In this document: positions 28,004-36,755 of the stretch, one piece after another | How the letters are laid out: each line of letters starts with the position of its first letter | Numbering within the stretch: the stretch's first letter is position 1 | Source of the DNA: Thiodiazotropha sp040506975 | Lineage (GTDB): Bacteria > Pseudomonadota > Gammaproteobacteria > Chromatiales > Chromatiaceae | NCBI GenBank assembly: GCA_965211775.1 | Contig: OZ242974.1 | Location: forward strand, 2,914,001 to 2,978,000 | Direction: 5' to 3' | DNA: 64,000 bases | Position numbers and translations under genes: made by a program | Notes under the pieces: generated by a model | Database searches by the model: none | Seen by the model: only the letters and a program-made list of their open reading frames with translations | What the model was told of the DNA's origin: nothing

Positions 28004-29114
28004 TCATCAGTCCCTCGGACAAACAACAGTCCGGTCTTCTCACCTTTCGGATAGGGGGTCTCAAAACCATAGGCTTCGCGAAGCCTTTCATCATCCCAGA
28101 TAAGGGTCTCGTCACTGTTGTAGTTGAACCACAGCTTGGGCTTGTCGCCTCCATACTCGATAACCCTTGCAACCGCCTCAGGGTGGGGATGTTGAAATTG
28201 GTCGCCGTTGGTGGAAAAGATATAGTTTTCGCAATCGAGATGTTGAATCAACTCACTGCTTACGCTGCCCCTGCTGCCGTGATGGGGCAGTTTGCAGAGA
28301 TCGACTTTGAGCTTCTGATAACCAAGACGTTTAATAGATTCCACCAGCGTACTGGGTGCGCATCGCCCGCTAGCAGTACCCTGTAATCTCCATGTTGAAT
28401 GAGGAATGCGGTACTGCTCCCATTGGCGGATGAGTGGTCCTCTGTATACTCTTCCCTGAGAAGCTGCTCGATGTCTGGGCGCTTCTTTTCTGTCGAGGTT
28501 TCTTCTTCATCACCTAAGAGTGCAAATGTTCCTTCTGATCTGGCTTCCTCCAGTTCTCCCGGGGTGATGTCGATATCCAGGCACGATTTCTCCCAGTCCT
28601 TGCGCAGGTCCGCCAGCATCGGGATCGTGGGCCCCATCAGGGTGATCGTCAGTCCTCCGTCGAACGAGATACAGGGAAGCTCTCCGGATTCGGGGATGAC
28701 CACGGCATTGCCGTTGAAGCCATGGCGGTTCCAACTGTGGCCGTTTTTCAAGATGAGGTCAGTGAGCAGTTCTCCATGCTTGCCTGCAAGGACTTTCGGG
28801 CCGGGCGGTTCGGGAAGATGTCGATAGCCGTTGAACCAGATGTCCCTGGCCTTGAAAGGGAGCTTGTCATCCTGAGCCAGTTCGATGATACCGCGGATGT
28901 GGTCATAATCGACATGGGTGACGACTAACAGCTCAAATTCACGCTCTTCATCCGATAGCCGTTTCAGTCTGGGTTTGAGTGCTTTTTTGTAGACACCGGG
29001 CGCGCCGCCGTCGATCAACATGCGCCGCACCGGGTTCGACCCATACTCGAGCCAGAGACAATCGCCGTAACGCGCCGGGAGAACTTCGAGTCTGAACATC
29101 TTGTGTCGTCCCAT
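28000..29114 (-). pseudogene. MBL-fold (ComEC/Rec2-like) hydrolase with one-base frameshift
   Basis: Two overlapping frames make up one protein of about 370 residues. The first (28347-29114 region) has VVTHVDYDHIRG, the metal-binding H-x-D-x-D-H form of the metallo-beta-lactamase fold, and YRVLLAGDAHP. The second (28002-28350 region) continues STLVESIKRLG ... LPHHGSRGS ... YIFSTNGD and ends at 28000. Reading the two as one needs one extra base in a C run (CACCC before AGTACG) at about 28353-28356. Either a true frameshift or a homopolymer sequencing error. It resembles the DNA-uptake ComEC MBL domain but has no membrane spans. It lies 41 bases after DUF2235 and overlaps the CHAT gene. Confidence 0.85.
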
Positions 29115-29155
29115 CTATTTTGTTGTTTTGTCTATCCCGCAGCATTGTACTGTCG

Positions 29156-30313
29156 TCAAATGATGCCTGCAGGCAGTTTGGCCAAAATATCCGGTCGCTG
29201 GTGTATGAGTGCCAGCAGGTTGTCGGGCCTGTATGTGTTGTCGTGTATGAGCAGCTTGATCGCCGAATCGTGGACATCTATACCGGCATGGTCACGTGTG
29301 GCGACCAGGTCGCGATCACCACTCTCACCGATGAGTCCCTTGATCCAGCCCCTGAGTTTCATGAAACCGGTGAATGAGTCGTTCCGCGTATCGCCGAACC
29401 AGGATCTATAGAAGCGGAGGTATTCGTCATCCACGGCAAGCCCTTCCTGCTTGGCGTCATTGATCATCCACTGCAGAGCCCCGTTGGCGAGACCGTCATT
29501 GGCATAACCGCCACCGATACTGGTATGGACGCCGGGAAACCAACGCTGTTCAACCGACTGACCGGGGTGGGCGTCTAGCCAGATTTCGGGGCGGAAATCG
29601 GTGCGGCGTTCATCGATGGCCAGTGCCTGTCTGGCCACGCTGACGATGCCAGGCGGTCTATCGCCCACATGGAAACTGAGACCGGGCGCCGTGGTCCGCT
29701 CCTCTTTGTCGAAGTCGGCGCGTAAGCGGGAGCCAAGGGCCAGTACGGTATCGTAGACCCCGAGAAATCGTATCTTGGTTGCAACGGGTGGCTCGATTTT
29801 CTTGCCGCTGGCGATCAGTTTCTGCCGGAGTTCCCGGGCTGCGCCTTCAGCCGCCTCGGTTTCGATATAGTGTTTGAAGAAATCCGGAATGAAATAGGCA
29901 TCGCGTTTGTGCAGCATACCGCCCATCCAGTCGATGAAACGGCACAGACTGCGCGCCTGACCCGCACCCCGGCTGAAGCCGAAGACGAAGATCTCATCGT
30001 CCGCTAGTTTGTTGCCCGCGATGAAGGTATAGGCGGCTTCGATATTCTGTTCAAATCCCGCACCCCAGGCACCGCCCAGCACGGAATCGAGTTTGGCCAG
30101 CGCCTTGTTACGTAATCCCCGCTGTGCCGAAAGGGCGCCGACACCTTCGTCGTAGTAGGAGATCTGATCGATTCCATCTTCCGACAGAGGCAGAACGGCG
30201 CGATAGGTTTTGAGTACATTGGAAGGTTTGTGGACCTCGGTGCCGTCACCCCGTTCCACTTGATTGCCGGGACTTGCCCAGGTTCCATCGAGACAAATGA
30301 TGATTCTTCGCAT
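29156..30313 (-). CDS. DUF2235 alpha/beta-hydrolase (Tle1-like phospholipase fold)
   Basis: 385 residues. It opens with IIICLDGTW, the family signature, and has the nucleophile elbow GFSRGAG (Ser114). Later blocks RFLGVYDTV and WFPGVHTSIGGGY carry the likely catalytic Asp and His. The family includes the T6SS lipase effector Tle1; no T6SS gene lies nearby, and no signal peptide is present. First gene of the minus-strand operon with MBL and CHAT genes, which makes a role in a membrane-attacking response conceivable (inference). Confidence 0.88.
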   Translation of the reverse strand: MRRIIICLDGTWASPGNQVERGDGTEVHKPSNVLKTYRAVLPLSEDGIDQISYYDEGVGALSAQRGLRNKALAKLDSVLGGAWGAGFEQNIEAAYTFIAGNKLADDEIFVFGFSRGAGQARSLCRFIDWMGGMLHKRDAYFIPDFFKHYIETEAAEGAARELRQKLIASGKKIEPPVATKIRFLGVYDTVLALGSRLRADFDKEERTTAPGLSFHVGDRPPGIVSVARQALAIDERRTDFRPEIWLDAHPGQSVEQRWFPGVHTSIGGGYANDGLANGALQWMINDAKQEGLAVDDEYLRFYRSWFGDTRNDSFTGFMKLRGWIKGLIGESGDRDLVATRDHAGIDVHDSAIKLLIHDNTYRPDNLLALIHQRPDILAKLPAGII

Positions 30314-30479
30314 CGTACCAGCTCCATGGTCGGTTTAGATTTTATTATTCAATATTCCACTCTATATAGACCAGGGCCAGTCTGTTGTCACGCCACCCGG
30401 GTGGAAACTATTACACTTGACCAGGCTTCACCTGGTAATCCGGGAGTCGGCAGCCACTCATACATTTACGCGTATGCCG

Positions 30480-31757
30480 TCAACCATCCACTCCCCTCAT
30501 GGCCAGCAGGGCAGTGCCGAAGGCAGCCGCTAGTTGAGGCGCCGGGATGACAGCCACGGACAGTCTTTGTTGTCGAATCCGACGCCATGGTTCATTCAGT
30601 GCGCCGCCACCGATGGAATAGACACACCGGGGCTTTGGCGCCCCCAATTGCCGCAGTAGACGATAGCCAGCCGCCTCGATGGCTGCGATGCCTTCCAGCA
30701 TCCCCTGGAAGAAGCGCCGGTCATCCGCCGGGCGTGGCTGCAGACGGGGTTGATAACCTGCATCGTTGTGGGGGAAACGTTCACCGGGCGAGAGCAGGGG
30801 GTAGTAGTCGAGGCCGGTGGGCTGCTCCGGTTGCAGCTCAGGGGTCATGCGCGCCATCTCCTGGTTGCTGAAATAACTGGCCAGCACCGCGCCGCCGCTG
30901 TTGGAGGCGCCGCTCACCAGCCAGCGCTCACCCAGGCGATGACTGTAGACGCCGAATTCAGAAGCGAATACCGGTTTGTCGGCGAGAATCTTGAGCACCA
31001 GGGTACTGCCGAGGGAGCTTACCGCCTCACCGGTCTCGTTGGCGCCGGTGGCCAGAAAAGCAGCGTTGCCGTCCGTGGTTCCGGCGACGATAGGTATACC
31101 CTGCGGAAGGCCTGTGGCTTCGGCGGCCTGGCGGCACAGTTCACCGATCATGGTGGCGCAGGGTACGACGCTTGGCAGCATCTCCCCTTCAACCTGCAAC
31201 TCCGCGAGCCAGGAGGGCCACCTACGCCGGATCGGATCATAGCCCAGTTTAAGGACATTATGCTCATCGCTGTAGCGATAGTCGCCACACAGTCTGCCGA
31301 GTATCCAGTCAGCCTGATGACGGACAAGATAACGATCGGTGGAGAGGCCTTGACGCAGGTGGAGCAGTTTGGCGAGACTCGATGAGGCGCTGAGAACAGG
31401 ATTGCCTGCGGGCGCGATTGAATTCAATAACGCCAGTTGCGCCTTGCCGCTGCTGTCGTTGTACATCAAGGCCGCTGTCAACGGTTTACCCTGGTGATCC
31501 GACAGCAGCAGGGTGGAGGATGTACCGTCCACGGCGATTGCCGCGATAGCGTTGTCGCCGCAGGCGCGACCGATCTCGGTGAGAACCTCGACCAGGGTTC
31601 GCCACCAGATCTCCGGGTCTTGCCGACACTGATGGGGTTGCGGTTTCTCCGGGCTCGGCAGGGGCCTGCTTGCGGAGGCCCGGATGGTCCCTGAATCATC
31701 GATTGCGATGGCCCGACAGCCGGAAGTACCCAGGTCGATGCCGATATAGCGCTTCAT
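30480..31757 (-). CDS. FGGY-family carbohydrate kinase (D-ribulose-kinase-like)
   Basis: 425 residues. N-terminal ATP-binding phosphate motif YIGIDLGTSGCRA, then the sugar-binding VDGTSSTLLL, TTDGNAAFLATGA and the FGGY C-terminal adenosine motif region YSIGGGALNEPW. Length is shorter than xylulokinases (about 490) and matches the short D-ribulose kinases of cyanobacteria and proteobacteria. It would phosphorylate a free pentulose and feed it to the pentose phosphate/Calvin pathway. Substrate not certain. It lies downstream of queF, 65 bases away. Confidence 0.85.
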   Translation of the reverse strand: MKRYIGIDLGTSGCRAIAIDDSGTIRASASRPLPSPEKPQPHQCRQDPEIWWRTLVEVLTEIGRACGDNAIAAIAVDGTSSTLLLSDHQGKPLTAALMYNDSSGKAQLALLNSIAPAGNPVLSASSSLAKLLHLRQGLSTDRYLVRHQADWILGRLCGDYRYSDEHNVLKLGYDPIRRRWPSWLAELQVEGEMLPSVVPCATMIGELCRQAAEATGLPQGIPIVAGTTDGNAAFLATGANETGEAVSSLGSTLVLKILADKPVFASEFGVYSHRLGERWLVSGASNSGGAVLASYFSNQEMARMTPELQPEQPTGLDYYPLLSPGERFPHNDAGYQPRLQPRPADDRRFFQGMLEGIAAIEAAGYRLLRQLGAPKPRCVYSIGGGALNEPWRRIRQQRLSVAVIPAPQLAAAFGTALLAMRGVDG

Positions 31758-31822
31758 CTATGAACGGCCCGACGCAGGTTCCTTCGTCGGTTTATCCAAT
31801 GAACAGGGCGTGTTCACGGCTA

Positions 31823-32212
31823 TCAAGGCAATGTTACCGCGGCTGGAGAAATCCAGTCATCCGCGCGGTGCTCTGCGACAACGGTGGTATAGATGCCGCC
31901 TCGCACATTGAATTCAGCGGTCAGGCGCATGAAGCGGGGCTGGGTGGCGTTGACAAGATCGCTGAGAATCTCATTGGTGACCGCTTCGTGGAAGGCTCCC
32001 TGGTCGCGGAATGACCAGATATACATCTTCAACGCCTTCAACTCGATACACAGCTGGTCGGGAACATACTCCAGGGTCATCTCGGCAAAGTCCGGCTGAC
32101 CGGTCTTGGGGCATAGACAGGTGAACTCCGGGATATTGATACGTATTGTATAGTCTCTATCCGGCTGGGGATTATCAAAGGTTTCAAGATCTTTGCTCGG
32201 TTGACTGGGCAT
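31823..32212 (-). CDS. queF: NADPH-dependent preQ0 reductase (type I QueF)
   Basis: 129 residues, the short single-domain form. Catalytic Cys34 in CPKTGQPDF with Asp41, and the QueF motif ELKALK at 57-62. It reduces 7-cyano-7-deazaguanine to preQ1 in queuosine tRNA modification. The neighbouring smc gene is divergent. Confidence 0.95.
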   Translation of the reverse strand: MPSQPSKDLETFDNPQPDRDYTIRINIPEFTCLCPKTGQPDFAEMTLEYVPDQLCIELKALKMYIWSFRDQGAFHEAVTNEILSDLVNATQPRFMRLTAEFNVRGGIYTTVVAEHRADDWISPAAVTLP

Positions 32213-32385
32213 GGTCTTCTAGTCTCGTCGGTAAAATGGCGAAGAATTATACTCGAGCCTGAACCCGGTCAAAAGCTTAGCCTCTATAAATCAGTAAAAA
32301 CAATAACTTATATTAGATAGTTAAAGTGTAAAAAATTGAATTGCACCCTGTAACAATCCCCCTCTTTGGTGTATCTTAGCCGCCC

Positions 32386-35300
32386 ATGCGTCTGGAGAAA
32401 ATCAAGCTCGCCGGATTTAAATCATTCGTCGATCCAACCACAGTGCCGATCCCAAGCAATCTGGTCGGTATCGTTGGGCCAAATGGATGTGGAAAATCCA
32501 ATGTCATCGATGCCGTGCGCTGGGTCATGGGCGAAAGCTCGGCCAAGATGCTGCGTGGTGAATCGATGGCGGATGTCATCTTCAACGGTTCGAGTGTGCG
32601 CAAGCCGGTAGGCGCCGCGACCATTGAACTGCTGTTCGACAATTCGGATGGCAGGGCGGGCGGCCAGTATGCCCAATACAACCAGATCTCGGTCAAGCGC
32701 CAGGTCTCCCGCGATGGCCAGTCCCTCTACTATCTCAACAGCGTACGCTGCCGGCGCAGGGATATCACCGATCTGTTCCTCGGTACCGGCCTCGGGCCCC
32801 GCAGCTATTCCATCATCGAACAGGGCATGATTTCGCGCCTGATCGAGGCGCGGCCGGAGGATCTGCGCAGCTTCCTGGAGGAGGCGGCAGGCATCTCCAA
32901 ATACAAGGAGCGCCGCCGTGAGACGGAGAACCGTATCCGCCATACCCGGGAGAACCTCGAACGCCTGACCGATCTGCGCGAAGAGGTTGCCAAACAGCTG
33001 CAGCATCTCAAACGTCAGGCCGCCACCGCGGAAAAGTACCAGGAGCTGAAACAGCAGGAGCGTCAGCTCAAGGCGGAGTTGCTGGCCCTGCGTTGGCGCA
33101 GCCTGCATCAGGATCTTGAGCAGCGACAGCGTCAGATTGCGGAGCTGCAGAACCGACTCGAGGAAGCCATCGCCGAACAGCGGAAGCTGGAAGCGGTGAT
33201 CGAATCGGACCGGGACAAACATACGGAAGTCAACGACCGGTTCAACCAGGTCCAGGGCAATTTCTACAGCCTGGGAGCGGAGATCAGCGGCCTGGAGCAG
33301 GCAATCCAGTTTGCCCGCGATTCGCAACGTCAGCAACAGCAGGACCTGGGGCAGGTGGAACAGGCCCTGCAAGAGTCGGAAGCCCATAAAGCACAGGATG
33401 AAGAGCGCCTGTCGGAGCTCAACGCCAGCCTGCAACAGGAACAGCCGAAGCTGGATCAGGCGCGAGGCGAGGAGGCCAGGCATTCCAAGGCCCTGCACGA
33501 GGCCGAACAGGCGATGCAGGCCTGGCAGCACGAGTGGGAACAGTTTAATCAAAAAGCGGCGGAACCGGCCCAGACAGCCCAGGTCGAACGCACCCGGATC
33601 AACCATCTCGAACAGCAGGGGGGTAACCTGGAACAGCGGCTGCAGCGCCTGGACGAGGAGCTGGGACGCCTCGACGACAGCCGGCTGTTGAGTGAAATCA
33701 CCGCGCTAGAATCCGATGAAAGCCGACAGAAAAACGAGGCCGATACCCTGCACGGAGAACTCGATCAGGCGGTGGAGCTGATCAACCAGCAGCGGGACAA
33801 AAACAGTCAGACCGCCAACAACCTTGATCAGGCCCGCGCCGATTTTCAATCCAATAAAGGGCGATTGGCCTCATTGGAGGCGCTACAGCAAGCGGCCCTG
33901 GGTCAACAGGACGAAGGGGTGGAGTGGCTCGAGAAGCGTCAGCTCAGCGGTGCCAAGCGCCTGGCCCAGGAGATCAAGGCGGAGCCCCGATGGCAACAGG
34001 CGGTGGAGCTGGTGTTGGGATTTCATCTGCAGGCCGTCTGTGTGGACGACATCGGCCGATTCAATGAGCAGCTGGCGCAACTGGAGAAGGGAGCGCTGGC
34101 CTTCTGGGATAGCCGCGCCCGGATCGGAGATGAATATCCCGCCGGCGAGGACGCCGGCGAGGACACCCTGCTTTCCAAGGTTACATCGCCCTGGAATCTG
34201 CAATCGATGCTTGGCGGGGTGAAGCTGGCAGACACGGTTCATGATGCCTTCGCAAGACGACAAGGGCTGAAGGCGGGGGAGACGCTGGTTACCCCGGATG
34301 GTTTCTGGCTGGGCCCGGACTGGTTGAGGGTCAGCCGTGAATCGGATGAGAACGCAGGCGTACTGGCCAGGGAAGAGGAACTTCGCAACCTGAAACAGAC
34401 ACTTGTGGAGCAGGAGCGCAATGTCTCCGAACTCGCTGCCGATCTTGAACAGGGCAGGGAGGCGCTCAGGCAATCGGAACACAGCCGTGAACAGGCCCAG
34501 GCCGGTTTCAACCGGCTCAACCGGGCACTGTCCGAAATACGCGCCGGCCTGAGCGGTAAGCGCACCCGCGCCGACCATCTCCGGCAACGCCGCGAACAGC
34601 TGCAACAAGAACAGCAGGAGATTGCCGATCAGATCAATAACGACAAGGCGTTGATGGAGGAGACCCGGTTGCGCCTGCATGAGGCACTGGAGGCGATCGA
34701 GAACCTGGGCAGTCGTCGTGAATCACTGGTGAAGCAGCGGGATACGCTGCGCGAGCAGGTTGTCGAGGCGAGAGAGCATCTCAACCAACAGCGCTCCTCG
34801 ACCCACGAGGTGGCGTTGCGGGTGGAATCGATGCGTACCGCTCACACTTCGTTGACGCAAAACCTGGAGCGGGCGGGCAGCCAGTTGACTCAACTCACCC
34901 ACCGGCGGGAGGAGTTGAAAGCCACCCTGGAAAACAGTGAAGCGCCACTGCAGCAGCAGCTGGCGATGTTGAATCAAAAGCTATCGGAACGGACAACCGT
35001 CGACAAGGCATTGAACGAGGTTCGTCGCAGCCTTGAGGATGTGGATGGACACCTGCGCAGGAAGGAACAGGAGCGTCATGTCGCGGAGCAGCTGGTGCAG
35101 GAACGGCGCGACAAGCTCAACCAGGCCCGTCTGCAGAGCCAGGAGGTGAATGTACGCTGCATGACCTTGCAGGAACAGCTGCAAGAGGGAGGGCTGGATG
35201 CCGAGGAGTTGTTCAAGACCATGGACGAGGATGCCACGGAGGATGCCTGGCAGGATCAGGCGGAACGGCTGGCGAATCGCATCCAGCGCCTGGGACCCAT

Positions 35301-35904
35301 CAACCTGGCGGCGATCGATGAGTTTCAGGAGCAGTCGGAGCGACTGAACTATCTGGACGAGCAGCACGAGGACATCTCCCGATCCCTGGAGACACTTGAA
35401 AACGCGATTCGCAAAATCGACCGGGAGACCCGGACCCGCTTCAAGGAGACCTTCGATCAGGTCAATTCAGGCATCAAAGAGCTGTTTCCCCGCCTGTTCG
35501 GCGGTGGTCACGCCTATCTGGAGTTGACCGGTGAGGATCTGCTGGATACCGGCGTGACGGTGATGGCGCGCCCTCCGGGTAAACGTAATACCAGCATCCA
35601 TCTCCTGTCGGGTGGGGAAAAGGCGCTGACCGCGGTGGCCATGGTGTTCGCGATCTTCCGGCTCAATCCGGCGCCGTTCTGCATGCTTGACGAGGTGGAT
35701 GCGCCGTTGGACGATGCCAACGTGGGGCGTTTCTGCGATATGGTGAGGGACATGTCAGATCAGGTACAATTCATTTTCATCACCCATAACAAGATCACCA
35801 TGGAGATCGCCAACCAGCTGTCGGGGGTCACCATGCATGAACCGGGCGTGTCGCGCCTGGTCACAGTCGACGTGGAGGAGGCGGCACAACTCGCCGCAAT
35901 TTAA
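32386..35904 (+). CDS. smc: Chromosome segregation ATPase SMC
   Basis: 1172 residues, full length. Walker A GPNGCGKS at 31-38, long coiled coils at about 170-500 and 660-1010, hinge at about 505-655, ABC signature LSGGEKALT at about 1074 and Walker B FCMLDEVDAPLDD at about 1097. With ScpA and ScpB (encoded at 57-58.8 kb) it forms the condensin complex that organises sister chromosomes. Its presence, rather than MukBEF, fits non-enteric gammaproteobacteria. It is followed at once by zipA and ligA. Confidence 0.97.
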   Translation: MRLEKIKLAGFKSFVDPTTVPIPSNLVGIVGPNGCGKSNVIDAVRWVMGESSAKMLRGESMADVIFNGSSVRKPVGAATIELLFDNSDGRAGGQYAQYNQISVKRQVSRDGQSLYYLNSVRCRRRDITDLFLGTGLGPRSYSIIEQGMISRLIEARPEDLRSFLEEAAGISKYKERRRETENRIRHTRENLERLTDLREEVAKQLQHLKRQAATAEKYQELKQQERQLKAELLALRWRSLHQDLEQRQRQIAELQNRLEEAIAEQRKLEAVIESDRDKHTEVNDRFNQVQGNFYSLGAEISGLEQAIQFARDSQRQQQQDLGQVEQALQESEAHKAQDEERLSELNASLQQEQPKLDQARGEEARHSKALHEAEQAMQAWQHEWEQFNQKAAEPAQTAQVERTRINHLEQQGGNLEQRLQRLDEELGRLDDSRLLSEITALESDESRQKNEADTLHGELDQAVELINQQRDKNSQTANNLDQARADFQSNKGRLASLEALQQAALGQQDEGVEWLEKRQLSGAKRLAQEIKAEPRWQQAVELVLGFHLQAVCVDDIGRFNEQLAQLEKGALAFWDSRARIGDEYPAGEDAGEDTLLSKVTSPWNLQSMLGGVKLADTVHDAFARRQGLKAGETLVTPDGFWLGPDWLRVSRESDENAGVLAREEELRNLKQTLVEQERNVSELAADLEQGREALRQSEHSREQAQAGFNRLNRALSEIRAGLSGKRTRADHLRQRREQLQQEQQEIADQINNDKALMEETRLRLHEALEAIENLGSRRESLVKQRDTLREQVVEAREHLNQQRSSTHEVALRVESMRTAHTSLTQNLERAGSQLTQLTHRREELKATLENSEAPLQQQLAMLNQKLSERTTVDKALNEVRRSLEDVDGHLRRKEQERHVAEQLVQERRDKLNQARLQSQEVNVRCMTLQEQLQEGGLDAEELFKTMDEDATEDAWQDQAERLANRIQRLGPINLAAIDEFQEQSERLNYLDEQHEDISRSLETLENAIRKIDRETRTRFKETFDQVNSGIKELFPRLFGGGHAYLELTGEDLLDTGVTVMARPPGKRNTSIHLLSGGEKALTAVAMVFAIFRLNPAPFCMLDEVDAPLDDANVGRFCDMVRDMSDQVQFIFITHNKITMEIANQLSGVTMHEPGVSRLVTVDVEEAAQLAAI

Positions 35905-35906
35905 TC

Positions 35907-36755
35907 ATGGATGCCATGACATTGCGCATCGTTCTGTTGGTACTTGGCTGTGTCTTTCTGGCCGGCATCTACCTGTATGAGACCAACCGCCGCAAGCGGG
36001 ATTCGGCCCAGGCACACAGGCGCAGGGTTGAGATGCTGAATTCGGCGCACGAGGCAGCGCCGGCGGAGATGGCTGTCGAACAGGTTGCACATCCCGATGA
36101 ACAGGCGGCTATTGACTCCCCGGAGGGCGATGATACCTGGATCGACTGGGATGAAGAGGATACCGAACTGCTGAACCAGAAGGTCGATGAGATCGGAACC
36201 ATGCAGGCGGAGGAGGATGACGGTCCCGAGCTTGAGCTGGCCGCCGACAGCGAATCCGCATCCCCGGATCCGGAGCAGCAGGACCTGTTCGGTTTCAGCG
36301 CTCAGGAGGAGTCGCCGGTCGACGTGCCGGTGCTGATCATTCAGATCAATCTGCGCGCACGTTCAGAGCCGTTCACCGGTCCGGCGATTCAGAAGGCGAT
36401 GCAGGATACTGGCCTGATTCTGGGTGACCTTTCGATCTATCATCGCATCGCCACAGACGGCAGCAACCCGCAGTTCAACGTGGCCAGCATGGTGGAACCC
36501 GGCGTGTTTCCCAAGCAGGATGTCGATGACTTCTCCACCCCCGGCCTGACCCTCTTTACCCAGTTGCCCGGACCCGGTGACAGCATGGCGATCTTTGCGG
36601 ATATGCTTTTTACTGCGGAACGCCTGGCCGCCATCCTGGATGGGGAACTGCAGGACGAGACCCATAGCGCTCTGACCAAACAGACCATCGAGCATATGCG
36701 CGGTGAGATCATGGAGCACCGGCGTCAGGTCCAATTGGCCCGGAGCAAGGGTTGA
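35907..36755 (+). CDS. zipA: Cell division protein ZipA
   Basis: 282 residues: N-terminal membrane anchor (about 6-24), a charged linker rich in Asp, Glu and Gln (25-130) and a C-terminal FtsZ-binding beta domain (about 135-275; LIIQINLRAR, LTLFTQLPGPGD). It ties the FtsZ ring to the membrane. Two bases after smc and overlapping ligA, so one operon. Confidence 0.93.
   Translation: MDAMTLRIVLLVLGCVFLAGIYLYETNRRKRDSAQAHRRRVEMLNSAHEAAPAEMAVEQVAHPDEQAAIDSPEGDDTWIDWDEEDTELLNQKVDEIGTMQAEEDDGPELELAADSESASPDPEQQDLFGFSAQEESPVDVPVLIIQINLRARSEPFTGPAIQKAMQDTGLILGDLSIYHRIATDGSNPQFNVASMVEPGVFPKQDVDDFSTPGLTLFTQLPGPGDSMAIFADMLFTAERLAAILDGELQDETHSALTKQTIEHMRGEIMEHRRQVQLARSKG

Noticed and set aside
32422..33606. 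A 394-codon minus-strand frame within smc
   Set aside because: Lies opposite the conserved SMC head and coiled coil and is composed of Leu/Gln/Arg patterns that mirror the coiled-coil codons.
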